Of a stretch of 64,000 nt of DNA, positions 1 through 8,181 are shown in pieces. Made by a program: the position numbers and the translations under genes. The DNA comes from Pseudomonas sp. FEN (lineage in GTDB: Bacteria; Pseudomonadota; Gammaproteobacteria; Pseudomonadales; Pseudomonadaceae): assembly GCF_904067045.1 (NCBI RefSeq), contig NZ_CAJFDC010000036.1, forward strand, positions 389,001 through 453,000, read 5' to 3'. Every line of letters begins with the position of its first letter. The stretch's first letter is position 1. The notes beneath the pieces were generated by a model. It was given only the letters and a program-made list of their open reading frames with translations, was not told where the DNA came from and ran no database searches.

Positions 1-309
1 GGACATCAGCGCGGTCACCTCGGCCACGTTGATCTTCAGCGGATCGATGCGCAGATAGGGTTGTCCGGTGTGATGGGCGAGCCAGAGAGTCAGGTTTTCC
101 AGGTCCAGGGTTTTACCCGGACGGCTCAGGTCATCGAGCTGCAGATGGGCGATGAATTCCAGCGGATGCTGCTGGGTAATGCGCGCGTCACGCCGAGAAG
201 CCAGGGCCTGTTCGGCCGCGTCCTGGCTGATAAAACCCTGGGCGACCAGTTCGCGCAACAGCTCATTGACATCCAGCCAACGGTCCGGAGAGAGGGGGGC
301 GACGGGCAT
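1..309 (-). CDS. GspE/PulE-family secretion ATPase, N-terminal fragment (runs off the left edge)
   Basis: The visible 103 residues begin MPVAPLSPDRWLDVNELLRE and read without interruption to the window edge. They look like the N-terminal (MshEN/T2SSE_N-type) domain of a type II/IV secretion ATPase: a region about entering a 'second' element (FISQDAAEQAL), then LDLENLTLWLAHHTGQPYLRIDPLKI, the sort of stretch that precedes the ATPase core. No Walker motifs are visible because the rest lies outside. The start is the ATG at 309. Family call is by resemblance of the N-terminal domain only, so the exact ATPase (GspE, PilB-like or an orphan PulE) cannot be told. Confidence 0.6.
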   Translation of the reverse strand, partial: MPVAPLSPDRWLDVNELLRELVAQGFISQDAAEQALASRRDARITQQHPLEFIAHLQLDDLSRPGKTLDLENLTLWLAHHTGQPYLRIDPLKINVAEVTALMS

Positions 310-451
310 GCGTGCTCCTAATCGGTCGGTCCTGCAACCAGTGATCCAGACGTAGTCCTTGTCTGATCGTCAATTATCAAGAATAGACACGAGGCTGCCT
401 GACGTTGGCGCCGATACCAAGACAAAGATTGCGATTTTTTTCAAGAAGCCT

Positions 452-790
452 TCAGCCCACCGCTTTTGCGTTGTGCCGCTGCGCGCCTTGGGTCGGTTGC
501 AGGGCCACCGAGCAGACGCTGATCAGATTGCGCATTTTTTCACCGATGACCTGGGCGCGGTGCCAGCTCAGGCCATCCAGTTCGATGTCGATCGACAGCC
601 GTCCATCGTCCTGTTCCGCCCGTACCTGTTGCGGGGTCAGGAACTGCAGGGCGAACAGGTTCAGCAGGCGACACAGCAGGTCCGGCTCCACCTCGGCGAG
701 CACTTGGTAACGCACCCGGCAATGGGGGCTGCCGGCAGCCCAGACATCGGCGCGGACGGGAGCGTCATGGACGGCTTCGGGAGAGGGCAT
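452..790 (-). CDS. Small ACT-like domain protein
   Basis: A 112-residue protein whose middle (about residues 24-100) has the pattern of an ACT fold: RVRYQVLAEVEPDLLCRLLN for the first strand and helix, then a strand rich in hydrophobics around RLSIDIELDGL, then a second helix RAQVIGEKMRNLI. ACT domains bind small ligands, often amino acids. It has no catalytic domain attached. It is divergent from the Lrp-family gene that starts 140 bp away, which also carries a ligand-binding ACT-like (RAM) domain, so a link with amino-acid sensing is plausible but inferred. The start ATG at 790 has an AGGA about 10 bases upstream. Function unknown. Confidence 0.7.
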   Translation of the reverse strand: MPSPEAVHDAPVRADVWAAGSPHCRVRYQVLAEVEPDLLCRLLNLFALQFLTPQQVRAEQDDGRLSIDIELDGLSWHRAQVIGEKMRNLISVCSVALQPTQGAQRHNAKAVG

Positions 791-930
791 GGTGGGTTTT
801 CCTGCTTCAGCGGCGGAGTTTGCTGAAGAAATTTTTACACGCCTGGCGGGGTATTTCTTATCTATGATGGGTCGATTATATCTGAATAAGACATGATCTA
901 TTCATGGTTTTGCTATTGAAGGGTTTTTTT

Positions 931-1407
931 ATGCAAGGCGAGCTTGACACCTACGACCGCCGAATCCTGGCGTTGCTGCAAGAAGACGCGTCGCTTTCCA
1001 GCGCGCAGATCGCCGAGCAGGTGGGATTGTCCCAGTCACCCTGCTGGCGGCGGATTCAGCGGCTCAAGGAAGAGGGGGTGATCCGTGCCCAGGTGACGTT
1101 GCTGGATCGCAAGAAGATCGGCCTCAACACGCAGATCTTCGCCGAGGTCAAACTCAACGCCCATGGCCGCTCCAACTTCACCGAGTTCACCGAGGCGATT
1201 CGCGGTTTCCCGGAGGTATTGGAGTGTTATGTGCTGATGGGCGCGGTGGATTTCCTGCTGCGGATCGTCACGGCGGACATCGAGGCCTATGAGCGGTTTT
1301 TCTTCGAGAAACTGTCGCTGGTGCCGGGGATCCAGGAGGTCAACTCCATCGTCGCCCTGTCCGAGATCAAGTCGACGACGAGTTTGCCGGTGTTGCGCCC
1401 GGTCTGA
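931..1407 (+). CDS. Lrp/AsnC-family transcriptional regulator
   Basis: 158 residues with the two-domain plan of Lrp/AsnC regulators: an N-terminal winged helix-turn-helix (about residues 5-60; LDTYDRRILALLQEDASLS, then SSAQIAEQVGLSQSPCWRRI as the HTH) and a C-terminal RAM ligand-binding domain (about 70-145; ECYVLMGAVDFLLRIVTAD). Such proteins bind DNA as oligomers and respond to amino acids. An in-frame ATG exists at 904, but the ATG at 931 matches the usual family start and has GAAGGG about 7 bases upstream. The gene is transcribed away from the ACT-domain gene at 452-790; the 140-bp AT-rich gap between them is probably a shared, possibly autoregulated, promoter region. Target genes cannot be inferred. 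Confidence 0.9.
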   Translation: MQGELDTYDRRILALLQEDASLSSAQIAEQVGLSQSPCWRRIQRLKEEGVIRAQVTLLDRKKIGLNTQIFAEVKLNAHGRSNFTEFTEAIRGFPEVLECYVLMGAVDFLLRIVTADIEAYERFFFEKLSLVPGIQEVNSIVALSEIKSTTSLPVLRPV

Positions 1408-1509
1408 GCGTCCATTGGGCGAAGAGCTCCTTGACGAACACCCGGGGCGGTTTGCCGGTCCGCGACAAGCGCGGCAGCGTGCGGTTCCAGCACGCCCGGG
1501 CTCAAGGGG

Positions 1510-2877
1510 TTACAGACGCAACAAGGTCTTCCAGGCACGGCTCTGGAACACCGTCAGCGCCTGTTGCACCCGTGCTTCCAGCACCTCGTCGCTGATGTCC
1601 GTCTCGGCCAGTTGCGCCAGCTTGTTCATTTCACCGAACAGGCGATCCAGCTCCGGTAACTCCAGCACGCTACGGGCCAGGTGCAACCAGGCCTGGATCC
1701 GCTCGATTCGTGGCAGTTGCTCGGCCAGGTCTTCCGGTTGCTGCTGGTAGCGTCCCAGTTGCAACGAGGTGGCTTCCTCGGCCAGCAGCCGTGGCAGCCA
1801 GTTCTGCAACTGCGCCGCGCCCTGGCGATTGCCCCGGGTGGTGCGCTCAGCTGTCCAGCTACGGGCCAGCAACCAGCGCGAGGTGTTCAGGGAGAACTGG
1901 CCCCAGCGCACGTCTTCCAGCTCTTCAAGGAACTGCTCCGGCGCGGCCTTGCGCACGTCTTCGTCTTCCAGGCCGGCCTGCACCAGCGGCCGCCAGTCTT
2001 CCAGCAAGGCATCCAGGGCGCTGCGCAGTTCGCTGGTGGATTGCCGCGGTGCGGCCTGGCCGAGGCTGCTGAGCAGCGCGCGCAACTCGATCAACTGTGC
2101 GACCCAGTCCTGCAGCAAGCGCCAGTGGCCATTGAAGCGGTATTGCTCGGCCAGCCGCTGGCTGCTGCCGAGCAAATGCCAGCCCAATGCGGCGAACGCA
2201 TCGTCCAGTGGCATTTCGGCGCTCAATTGCGGGGCCGGCAGGCTCAGCGAGTAGCTGTTGGCATCGAACAGGCGATAACCGCGTTCGGCCTTGCTGATAT
2301 CGCACGGCATCAGCGCCAGCTTCTCGGCCAGTTCGGCGGCCAGTTCCAGCAGTGCGGCCGGTTCGCCTTCACGCAGTTCCAGTTCCAGCTCGCAGATTTC
2401 TTCCTTCTGTTTGCCGGCGATGACAAAACCCAGGTCCAGCGCGGCCTCGATGACCACCTTGGCCTTGCCGCGACCCCAGGCGATTTCGGCGCGTTCGCGA
2501 ACGAAATCGGTGGTGAAGATCGGCTTCAGGGTTTTCTTGTCCAGTTCGGCCAGTGCCTCGGGCCAGCATTCGCCTTCGAGTTTTTTCACGTCCAGCTTGG
2601 CCTTGGCCAGGTGCCAGTCGTACTCGTTGCGTTCCGACAGGCCGGCAATGCTCTGGCCACGGGTCTTGAGGGTCTGGATCACTTCTTCGCCGTCACGGCG
2701 CAGGCGCAGCGCGACCTTGGCCTTGGCCAGGTCGCGCTCGGGAGTGTCGAAATACTGATTCATCAGCTCGCGACGTTCCCAGCCACTTTTGTTGCGTTTC
2801 TTCAACAGCGGATGCTCGCGCAGGGCGGCGAGGGTTTCGCGGCTGACGCGGAGTTTGATTTCGGTTTCTTTCTGCAT
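1510..2877 (-). CDS. CYTH and CHAD domain protein (YgiF-type inorganic triphosphatase)
   Basis: 455 residues. The N-terminus carries the CYTH signature ExExK (E4, E6, K8 in MQKETEIKLRV), followed by the acidic and basic strands of a triphosphate tunnel fold (for example IQTLKTRG and ICELELELREGE) to about residue 200. The rest (about 225-455) is a CHAD domain, helical and rich in conserved His/Arg/Lys positions, thought to bind polyphosphate. E. coli YgiF, with the same domain order and similar length, hydrolyses inorganic triphosphate. The gene stands alone on the minus strand with its start at 2877; upstream lies a REP pair and then argE on the other strand. Confidence 0.88.
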   Translation of the reverse strand: MQKETEIKLRVSRETLAALREHPLLKKRNKSGWERRELMNQYFDTPERDLAKAKVALRLRRDGEEVIQTLKTRGQSIAGLSERNEYDWHLAKAKLDVKKLEGECWPEALAELDKKTLKPIFTTDFVRERAEIAWGRGKAKVVIEAALDLGFVIAGKQKEEICELELELREGEPAALLELAAELAEKLALMPCDISKAERGYRLFDANSYSLSLPAPQLSAEMPLDDAFAALGWHLLGSSQRLAEQYRFNGHWRLLQDWVAQLIELRALLSSLGQAAPRQSTSELRSALDALLEDWRPLVQAGLEDEDVRKAAPEQFLEELEDVRWGQFSLNTSRWLLARSWTAERTTRGNRQGAAQLQNWLPRLLAEEATSLQLGRYQQQPEDLAEQLPRIERIQAWLHLARSVLELPELDRLFGEMNKLAQLAETDISDEVLEARVQQALTVFQSRAWKTLLRL

Positions 2878-3052
2878 GGCCGGAAAATCCAGGATCGGGA
2901 GCGCAGCCGGGGAAAAGGGGGCTGCCTAGGCCGTGCAGTGTACAGGACAAGCGGGCGACACGCGTCGCGGCGGTTTATTCCAGTCGCTGGATGGCTCTAT
3001 GATGGGTTTTGCCCGGATGCCGATCGATTTCGAGCGCCGCGCATTTCTTGCA

Positions 3053-3128
3053 GGAGCCCGCTTACTGGCGATGCGGCCATGATCTCATGCGTCGTTCTTG
3101 ATGACGCCATCGCCAGCAAGCGGGCTCC
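3053..3128. repeat. REP-type inverted repeat pair
   Basis: The 317-bp gap between the CYTH/CHAD gene and argE contains two inverted arms: GGAGCCCGCTTACTGGCGATG on the left and its near complement ending CAAGCGGGCTCC on the right, about 30 bases apart. This is the layout of paired Pseudomonas REP elements. Nothing else recognisable is in the gap apart from the argE ribosome-binding site. Confidence 0.75.
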
Positions 3129-3194
3129 CACGGGGGAGTGCGTGTGGTCTGGAGTCGGGTATCGGGGGTTGCCTTGTGAATGAGGAGCATGGAT

Positions 3195-4355
3195 ATGCCG
3201 CTGCCATCGATGCAAGATCAATTCGCTGCGCTGATTGCCGCGCCATCGGTCAGTTGTACCCAGCCCAGTCTTGATCAATCCAACCGTCCGGTGATCGACT
3301 TGCTGGCCAGTTGGCTGACCGACCTGGGCTTCAGTTGCGATATCCAGTTGGTCAATCCCGGCAAGTTCAACCTGCTCGCCAGCTTCGGTAGCGGCCCCGG
3401 CGGACTGGTGCTGGCCGGACACAGTGACACCGTGCCGTTCGATAGCGCGCTGTGGCAGACCGACCCGCTGAAATTGACCGAAGTCGATGGTCGCTGGATC
3501 GGCCTCGGCAGTTGCGACATGAAGGGCTTTTTCGCCCTGGCCATCGAGGCCGTGAAGCCGCTGCTCGATCAGCCGTTCAAGCAGCCGTTGCTGATCCTGG
3601 CCACCTGTGACGAAGAAAGCTCCATGTCCGGTGCCCGGGCCCTGGCCGCCGCCGGTCGGCCACTGGGCCGTGCCGCGGTGATCGGCGAACCCACGGGCTT
3701 GCGGCCGATCCGCCTGCACAAGGGGGTGATGATGGAGCGCATCGAGATTCTCGGCCGCAGCGGTCACTCCTCGGACCCGAGACTGGGCCATAGCGCCCTC
3801 GAAGCCATGCACGATGCCATCGGCGAACTCAAGGGCCTGCGCTGGCAATGGCAGCGCGAATACAACAATCCACAATTCAGCGTACCGCAGCCGACCCTGA
3901 ACTTTGGCTGCATCCACGGTGGTGACAACCCCAACCGCATCTGCGGCCAATGCTCCCTGGAGTTCGACCTGCGGCCGTTGCCGGGGATGGATCCGAGTGT
4001 CCTGCGCGCGGCGATCCGGGCCAAGCTCGAACCCCTGGCGCAACGGCACCAGGTCAAGATCGACTACGCGCCGCTGTTTCCCGAAGTGCCGCCATTTGAA
4101 CAGATCGAGGACGCGGAGCTGGTACGTCTCGCGGAAAAACTCACCGGTCATCGTGCCGAGGCGGTGGCATTTGGCACCGAAGCGCCTTATCTTCAGCGCC
4201 TTGGCTGTGAAACCCTGGTCCTGGGGCCCGGCGACATCGCCTGTGCTCACCAGCCGGGGGAATACCTCGAAATGTCACGTTTGCAGCCTACCGTGCATCT
4301 ACTGCGTGAATTGATTCAACATTACTGCTTGAGCCCGGTCGCAACCTTGCGTTAA
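3195..4355 (+). CDS. argE: Acetylornithine deacetylase
   Basis: 386 residues of the M20 metallopeptidase family. ArgE removes the acetyl group from N-acetylornithine to give ornithine in arginine biosynthesis, in the cytoplasm. Visible motifs: the first metal-ligand block LVLAGHSDTVPFD near residue 75, the second GSCDMKG, and the catalytic glutamate block TCDEESSMSG. A dimerisation domain lies in the middle (about 180-290) and a final metal-ligand region near the C-terminus (GPGDIACAHQPGEYLE). Three ATGs compete (3180, 3189, 3195); GAGGAG at 3182-3187 sits 7 bases before 3195, and MPLPSMQDQF is the usual family start. argA follows 145 bp later. Confidence 0.96.
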   Translation: MPLPSMQDQFAALIAAPSVSCTQPSLDQSNRPVIDLLASWLTDLGFSCDIQLVNPGKFNLLASFGSGPGGLVLAGHSDTVPFDSALWQTDPLKLTEVDGRWIGLGSCDMKGFFALAIEAVKPLLDQPFKQPLLILATCDEESSMSGARALAAAGRPLGRAAVIGEPTGLRPIRLHKGVMMERIEILGRSGHSSDPRLGHSALEAMHDAIGELKGLRWQWQREYNNPQFSVPQPTLNFGCIHGGDNPNRICGQCSLEFDLRPLPGMDPSVLRAAIRAKLEPLAQRHQVKIDYAPLFPEVPPFEQIEDAELVRLAEKLTGHRAEAVAFGTEAPYLQRLGCETLVLGPGDIACAHQPGEYLEMSRLQPTVHLLRELIQHYCLSPVATLR

Positions 4356-4500
4356 ATGCGCGGCTCATTGACTTTTTTCGAGATACCAAGGAGAGCGCGC
4401 GTGTCGCCAAGTCTGTTCCGACGATAACCAACAGCCCGTTGTGCGTTTTGATGTTGCACCTATTTTCCATTGGCTGTTTTTTATACAGGTTCAGGTTTTT

Positions 4501-5799
4501 ATGCCCGATTACGTGAATTGGCTTCGCCATGCGTCTCCCTATATCAATGCCCACCGGGACTGCACCTTTGTGGTCATGCTGCCCGGCGACGGCGTCGAAC
4601 ATCCCAATTTCGGCAATATCGTCCACGACCTGGTGCTGCTCCACAGCCTGGGGGTGCGCTTGGTGCTGGTGCACGGCTCGCGTCCGCAGATCGAAAGCCG
4701 TCTGGCGGCGCGTGGCCTGACACCGCATTACCATCACGGCATGCGCATTACCGATGCCGACACCCTGGAATGCGTGATCGATGCCGTGGGCCATCTGCGG
4801 ATTGCCATTGAAGCGCGTTTGTCCATGGACCTGGCGGCCTCGCCGATGCAGGGCTCGCGGCTGCGGGTCGCCAGCGGCAACCTGGTGACGGCACGGCCGA
4901 TCGGCGTGCTGGAAGGTGTTGATTATCACCACACCGGCGAAGTCCGCCGGGTCGACCGCAAGGGCATCAACCGTCTGCTGGACGAGCGCTCCATCGTCTT
5001 GCTGTCACCGCTGGGCTATTCGCCCACCGGGGAAATCTTCAATCTGGCCTGCGAAGACGTGGCGACCCGTGCCGCCATCGATCTGGAGGCGGAAAAACTC
5101 CTGCTGTTCGGCGCGGATCATGGTCTGATCGACGAAAATGGCAAGCTGGTCCGGGAGCTGCGCCCGCAGCAGGTGCCGGCGCATCTGTTGCGCCTGGGCA
5201 ACGATTACCAGGGCGAGTTGCTGGATGCGGCGGCGCAGGCCTGCCGCGGTGGCGTGGCGCGCAGTCATATCGTCAGCTATGCCGAGGACGGCGCCCTGTT
5301 GACCGAGCTGTTCACCCGCGACGGTGGCGGTACGCTGGTGGCCCAGGAGCAGTTCGAGCTGGTGCGCGAGGCGGCCATCGAGGATGTCGGTGGTTTGCTT
5401 GACCTGATCAGCCCGCTGGAAGAGCAGGGCATCCTGGTGCGGCGGTCGCGGGAAGTGCTGGAGCGCGAGATCGAGCAGTTCAGCGTGGTGGAACGCGAAG
5501 GCATGATTATCGCCTGTGCGGCGTTGTATCCGATTGCTGATTCGCAGGCTGGGGAGCTGGCATGCCTGGCGGTGAATCCAGAGTATCGCCATGGCGGTCG
5601 CGGCGATGAGCTGCTCGAGCGGATCGAGACGCGGGCGCGGGCGCAGGGGTTGAAAACCTTGTTCGTGTTGACGACCCGTACCGCGCATTGGTTCCGCGAG
5701 CGTGGCTTCGAGCCGAGCAGCGTGGAACGCCTGCCGAGCGCGCGGGCTTCGCTGTACAACTACCAGCGTAATTCGAAGATCTTCGAAAAAGCCCTCTGA
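4501..5799 (+). CDS. argA: N-acetylglutamate synthase (amino-acid N-acetyltransferase)
   Basis: 432 residues, the usual length for bacterial ArgA. It acetylates glutamate from acetyl-CoA, the first step of arginine synthesis, and in this family is feedback-inhibited by arginine. Residues 1 to about 280 form an amino-acid-kinase-like domain that binds arginine (VVMLPGDGVEHPNFGNIVHD, LVLVHGSRPQIE). Residues about 290-432 form a GNAT acetyltransferase domain (EYRHGGRGDELLERIE as the acetyl-CoA-binding loop, FVLTTRTAHWFRERGF). An open frame continues 60 bases upstream, but MPDYVNWLRHASPYINAH is the typical Pseudomonas start and has CAGG upstream. Its pairing with argE is typical of pseudomonads. 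Confidence 0.96.
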   Translation: MPDYVNWLRHASPYINAHRDCTFVVMLPGDGVEHPNFGNIVHDLVLLHSLGVRLVLVHGSRPQIESRLAARGLTPHYHHGMRITDADTLECVIDAVGHLRIAIEARLSMDLAASPMQGSRLRVASGNLVTARPIGVLEGVDYHHTGEVRRVDRKGINRLLDERSIVLLSPLGYSPTGEIFNLACEDVATRAAIDLEAEKLLLFGADHGLIDENGKLVRELRPQQVPAHLLRLGNDYQGELLDAAAQACRGGVARSHIVSYAEDGALLTELFTRDGGGTLVAQEQFELVREAAIEDVGGLLDLISPLEEQGILVRRSREVLEREIEQFSVVEREGMIIACAALYPIADSQAGELACLAVNPEYRHGGRGDELLERIETRARAQGLKTLFVLTTRTAHWFRERGFEPSSVERLPSARASLYNYQRNSKIFEKAL

Positions 5800-5868
5800 C
5801 CGTTAAGAGCTGGTTTGGCCTGAGAGGCTTTTGCTAGCCTTGAGGGCCTTCCTGCCGAACACGGTCTT

Positions 5869-6000
5869 GTGGCGAGCGGGCTTGCCCGCGCAGGGCTGCG
5901 AAGCGGCCCTGAAATCAGCGACTTCATTGTGTCAGGCAGAACGCAGTCACAGGTTTTTGGGGCTGCTTCGCAGCCCAGCGCGGGCAAGCCCGCTCGCCAC
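5869..6000. repeat. Long REP doublet (BIME-like)
   Basis: Two inverted REP units (GCGAGCGGGCTTGCCCGCGC and its complement GCGCGGGCAAGCCCGCTCGC) enclose about 90 bases that contain GGGCTGCGAAGCGGCCCT, TGTGTCAGGCAGAACGC and GGGGCTGCTTCGCAGCC. Essentially the same composite unit recurs at 48106-48254 and 52291-52438, and a diverged one at 44181-44314. Confidence 0.85.
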
Positions 6001-6015
6001 GGATCAGTCCACGGA

Positions 6016-7598
6016 TCAGTTACTGATCGCCAGGATACTTGCCTGGTACGAGCCGACAAACACGTCGAAATCCCCCACCTCGTTCTGCTCCAGCTCAGCC
6101 TGTTGCACCAGCGACTTGCGCGCCGCTTCCTCGAAGCCGGCCTGCTCTTCCTGGCTCAACGGCTGGTTGCGGAAGAACTCGGCATGGGCCTGGCTCTGGC
6201 GCATCGAGAACTGCGCAAAACTTTCCTTGTGCAGGGTCATGCTCGCCAATACCTGGGCCGAGGGTGTCAGGGACGAGTCCTTGACCTTGGCGAACTGCTC
6301 GTCCAAGGCCTTGCTGTGGCTGTCGCCAGCGTGGCTGCGGTCCAGCAACGCCGCCAGCGGCGCGATCTTCTCCAGCAACTCGGCGGCCCACTCCTTCATG
6401 TCCACTGCCTGGCCCCGACGCTGCAATTGCAGGCCCGGACGCCGACCTTCCTTGACCACGGTGAGGAAGTTCGCGGTGGCATTGCCACACTCGTTGTTTT
6501 CGAACAGCGGACTGTCGTTCAGCGCGCAGTACAGCAGGAACGCATCAAGGAAGCGCGCCTCGGTCAAATCGATGCCGGTCGGCAGGAACGGGTTGATGTC
6601 CAGGCAGCGCGCCTCGACATACTGCACGCCACGGGCCATCAGCGCCTGGATCGGCCGCTCGCCGGTGTAGGTCACGCGCTTGGGGCGAATGGTGGAGTAG
6701 TACTCGTTTTCGATCTGCAGGATATTGGTGTTGAGTTGCACCCACTCGCCATCCTTGTGCGTGCCGATCTCCACATAAGGCGCGTAGGGCGTGGCCACTG
6801 CCTTGCGCAGGCTGTCGGTGTAGCTGTTCAGATCGTTGTAGCACGGCGTCAGGCCGGCCTGGGCGCTGCTCTGGTAGCCCAGGTCGCTCATGCGCAGGCT
6901 GGTGGCGTAAGGCAGGTACAGCGTATCGGCGTCGAACTGCTCCAACTGATGGGCGTGGCCGCGCAGGAACCCGGCGTCCAGGGCCGGTGACGCACCGAAC
7001 AGGTACATCAGCAGCCAGCTGTAACGACGGAAATTGCGGATCAGCGCGATGTAGGCCAGCGACTGGTAGTCACGGTCCGTGCCGACAAAGCCCTCGGCCT
7101 GCTTGAGCACGGGCCAGAGCGCTTCCGGCAGGGAGAAATTGTAGTGAATCCCGGCGATGCACTGCATGGTCTTGCCGTAGCGCAGGGCCAGGCCCTGGCG
7201 GTACACATACTTGAGCTTGCCGATATTCGAGGTGCCGTAATAGGCGATCGGGATATCTTCTTCCGCCGGCAGCGGGCAGGGCATCGATGGGCTCCACAGG
7301 TACTCGTTGCCGAGCTTGCTGTAGGCAAAGCGATGGATCTTGTCCAGGCTGGCCAGGGTGTCGGCCGGGTCGGCCAGGGCGGGAGTAATGAACTCCAGCA
7401 ACGACTCGGAATAGTCAGTGGTGATTTGTTCGTTGGTCAGTGCGCTTCCCAGCTCTTCGGGTGTGGTGTCTGCGCCAGACGGGCATCGCTGGTGACGCGC
7501 AGGCATTCACGCTCGATGCCGTGCAGGCACTGTTCGAGCAGAGAGAGGTGGTCGCGTTCGCCGAGCAGAGCCAGGCGGCGGTTGAGAAGTTCGCTCAA
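6016..7598 (-). pseudogene. gshA: Glutamate-cysteine ligase, frameshifted after codon 47
   Basis: GshA joins glutamate and cysteine in the first step of glutathione synthesis. From a TTG start at 7598 (GAAGGA about 9 bases upstream) the frame gives 47 residues including GIERECLRV, whose glutamates belong to the active-site metal ligands of this family. It then shifts: near 7458 the frame needs one more base (CCGGAAGAG expected, CCGAAGAG present) to continue as EELGSALTNEQITTDYSE. Unrepaired, the 5' frame stops a few codons later. The remaining 480 residues are intact to 6016. With one base added the product would be 527 residues, the normal Pseudomonas length. An internal ATG at 7506 could start the long part but would drop the ERE segment. 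Either a true null or a sequence error. Confidence 0.85.
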
Positions 7599-7748
7599 GT
7601 TGGATTCCTTCACGCGTCAGTCGCCCCAATATGGGGGTGGGCAAGACGGTCTACAAGGGTGAAGTTGAGAACTGGCGTGGTCGCCTGGTAAATATCAGAA
7701 AACGCCGACATTTCCTCCCTGGGACGGAGGCGCTGACAGGGAAAACCC

Positions 7749-7770
7749 CGACACCGCTTTCACAGTGTCG
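7749..7770 (-). terminator. Possible hairpin terminator after the thioesterase gene
   Basis: CGACAC and GTGTCG form a 6-bp stem with a 10-base loop, 28 bases past the stop of the PaaI-family gene in its direction of transcription, followed by GGGGTTTTCCC. Short stem and weak T-run, so only a moderate call. Confidence 0.4.
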
Positions 7771-7797
7771 AAATTAACCCAAATCGAGCAGGCGCGG

Positions 7798-8181
7798 CTA
7801 GAGAACAGCGAACGTGCCTTGTGCTTTCGCGACAAGCTTGTCGCCCTGGCGCACCTCGGCCTCGACCACCAGGGTGCGGCGGCCGGGGTGGATGACCGTG
7901 GCGGTGCATAACACTTCGCCTTCGGCCACCGCGCGCATGTAGTTGATCTTGCATTCGACGGTGACGCTGCGCTGGTCAAAGCCATGGGAACTGGAACAAG
8001 CCAGGCCCATGGTAATGTCCACCAGGCTGAAGATCGCCCCGCCGTGCATCACGTTACCGCGATTGCGCAGATGCGGCTCCAGCGTCAGGGCCACCTCGGC
8101 CACACCGTTTTCCAGGCGTTGCGGGCGGCAGCCGAGCATCTCGCTGAAAGCGCTCTGGGTGAGGCCGTCAGGCATCTCCAT
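7798..8181 (-). CDS. PaaI-family hotdog thioesterase
   Basis: 127 residues with the hotdog-fold thioesterase signature: GNVMHGGAIFSLVDITMG (the HGG motif and following helix, about residues 42-60), then strands QRSVTVECKINYMRAV and a C-terminal VEAEVRQGDKLVAKAQGTF. Members hydrolyse acyl-CoA thioesters; PaaI itself acts on phenylacetyl-CoA-type esters, but the substrate here cannot be told. The start ATG overlaps the tex stop codon by one base (TGATG), so the two genes are translationally coupled with tex first. A second in-frame ATG lies two codons later. Confidence 0.9.
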   Translation of the reverse strand: MEMPDGLTQSAFSEMLGCRPQRLENGVAEVALTLEPHLRNRGNVMHGGAIFSLVDITMGLACSSSHGFDQRSVTVECKINYMRAVAEGEVLCTATVIHPGRRTLVVEAEVRQGDKLVAKAQGTFAVL

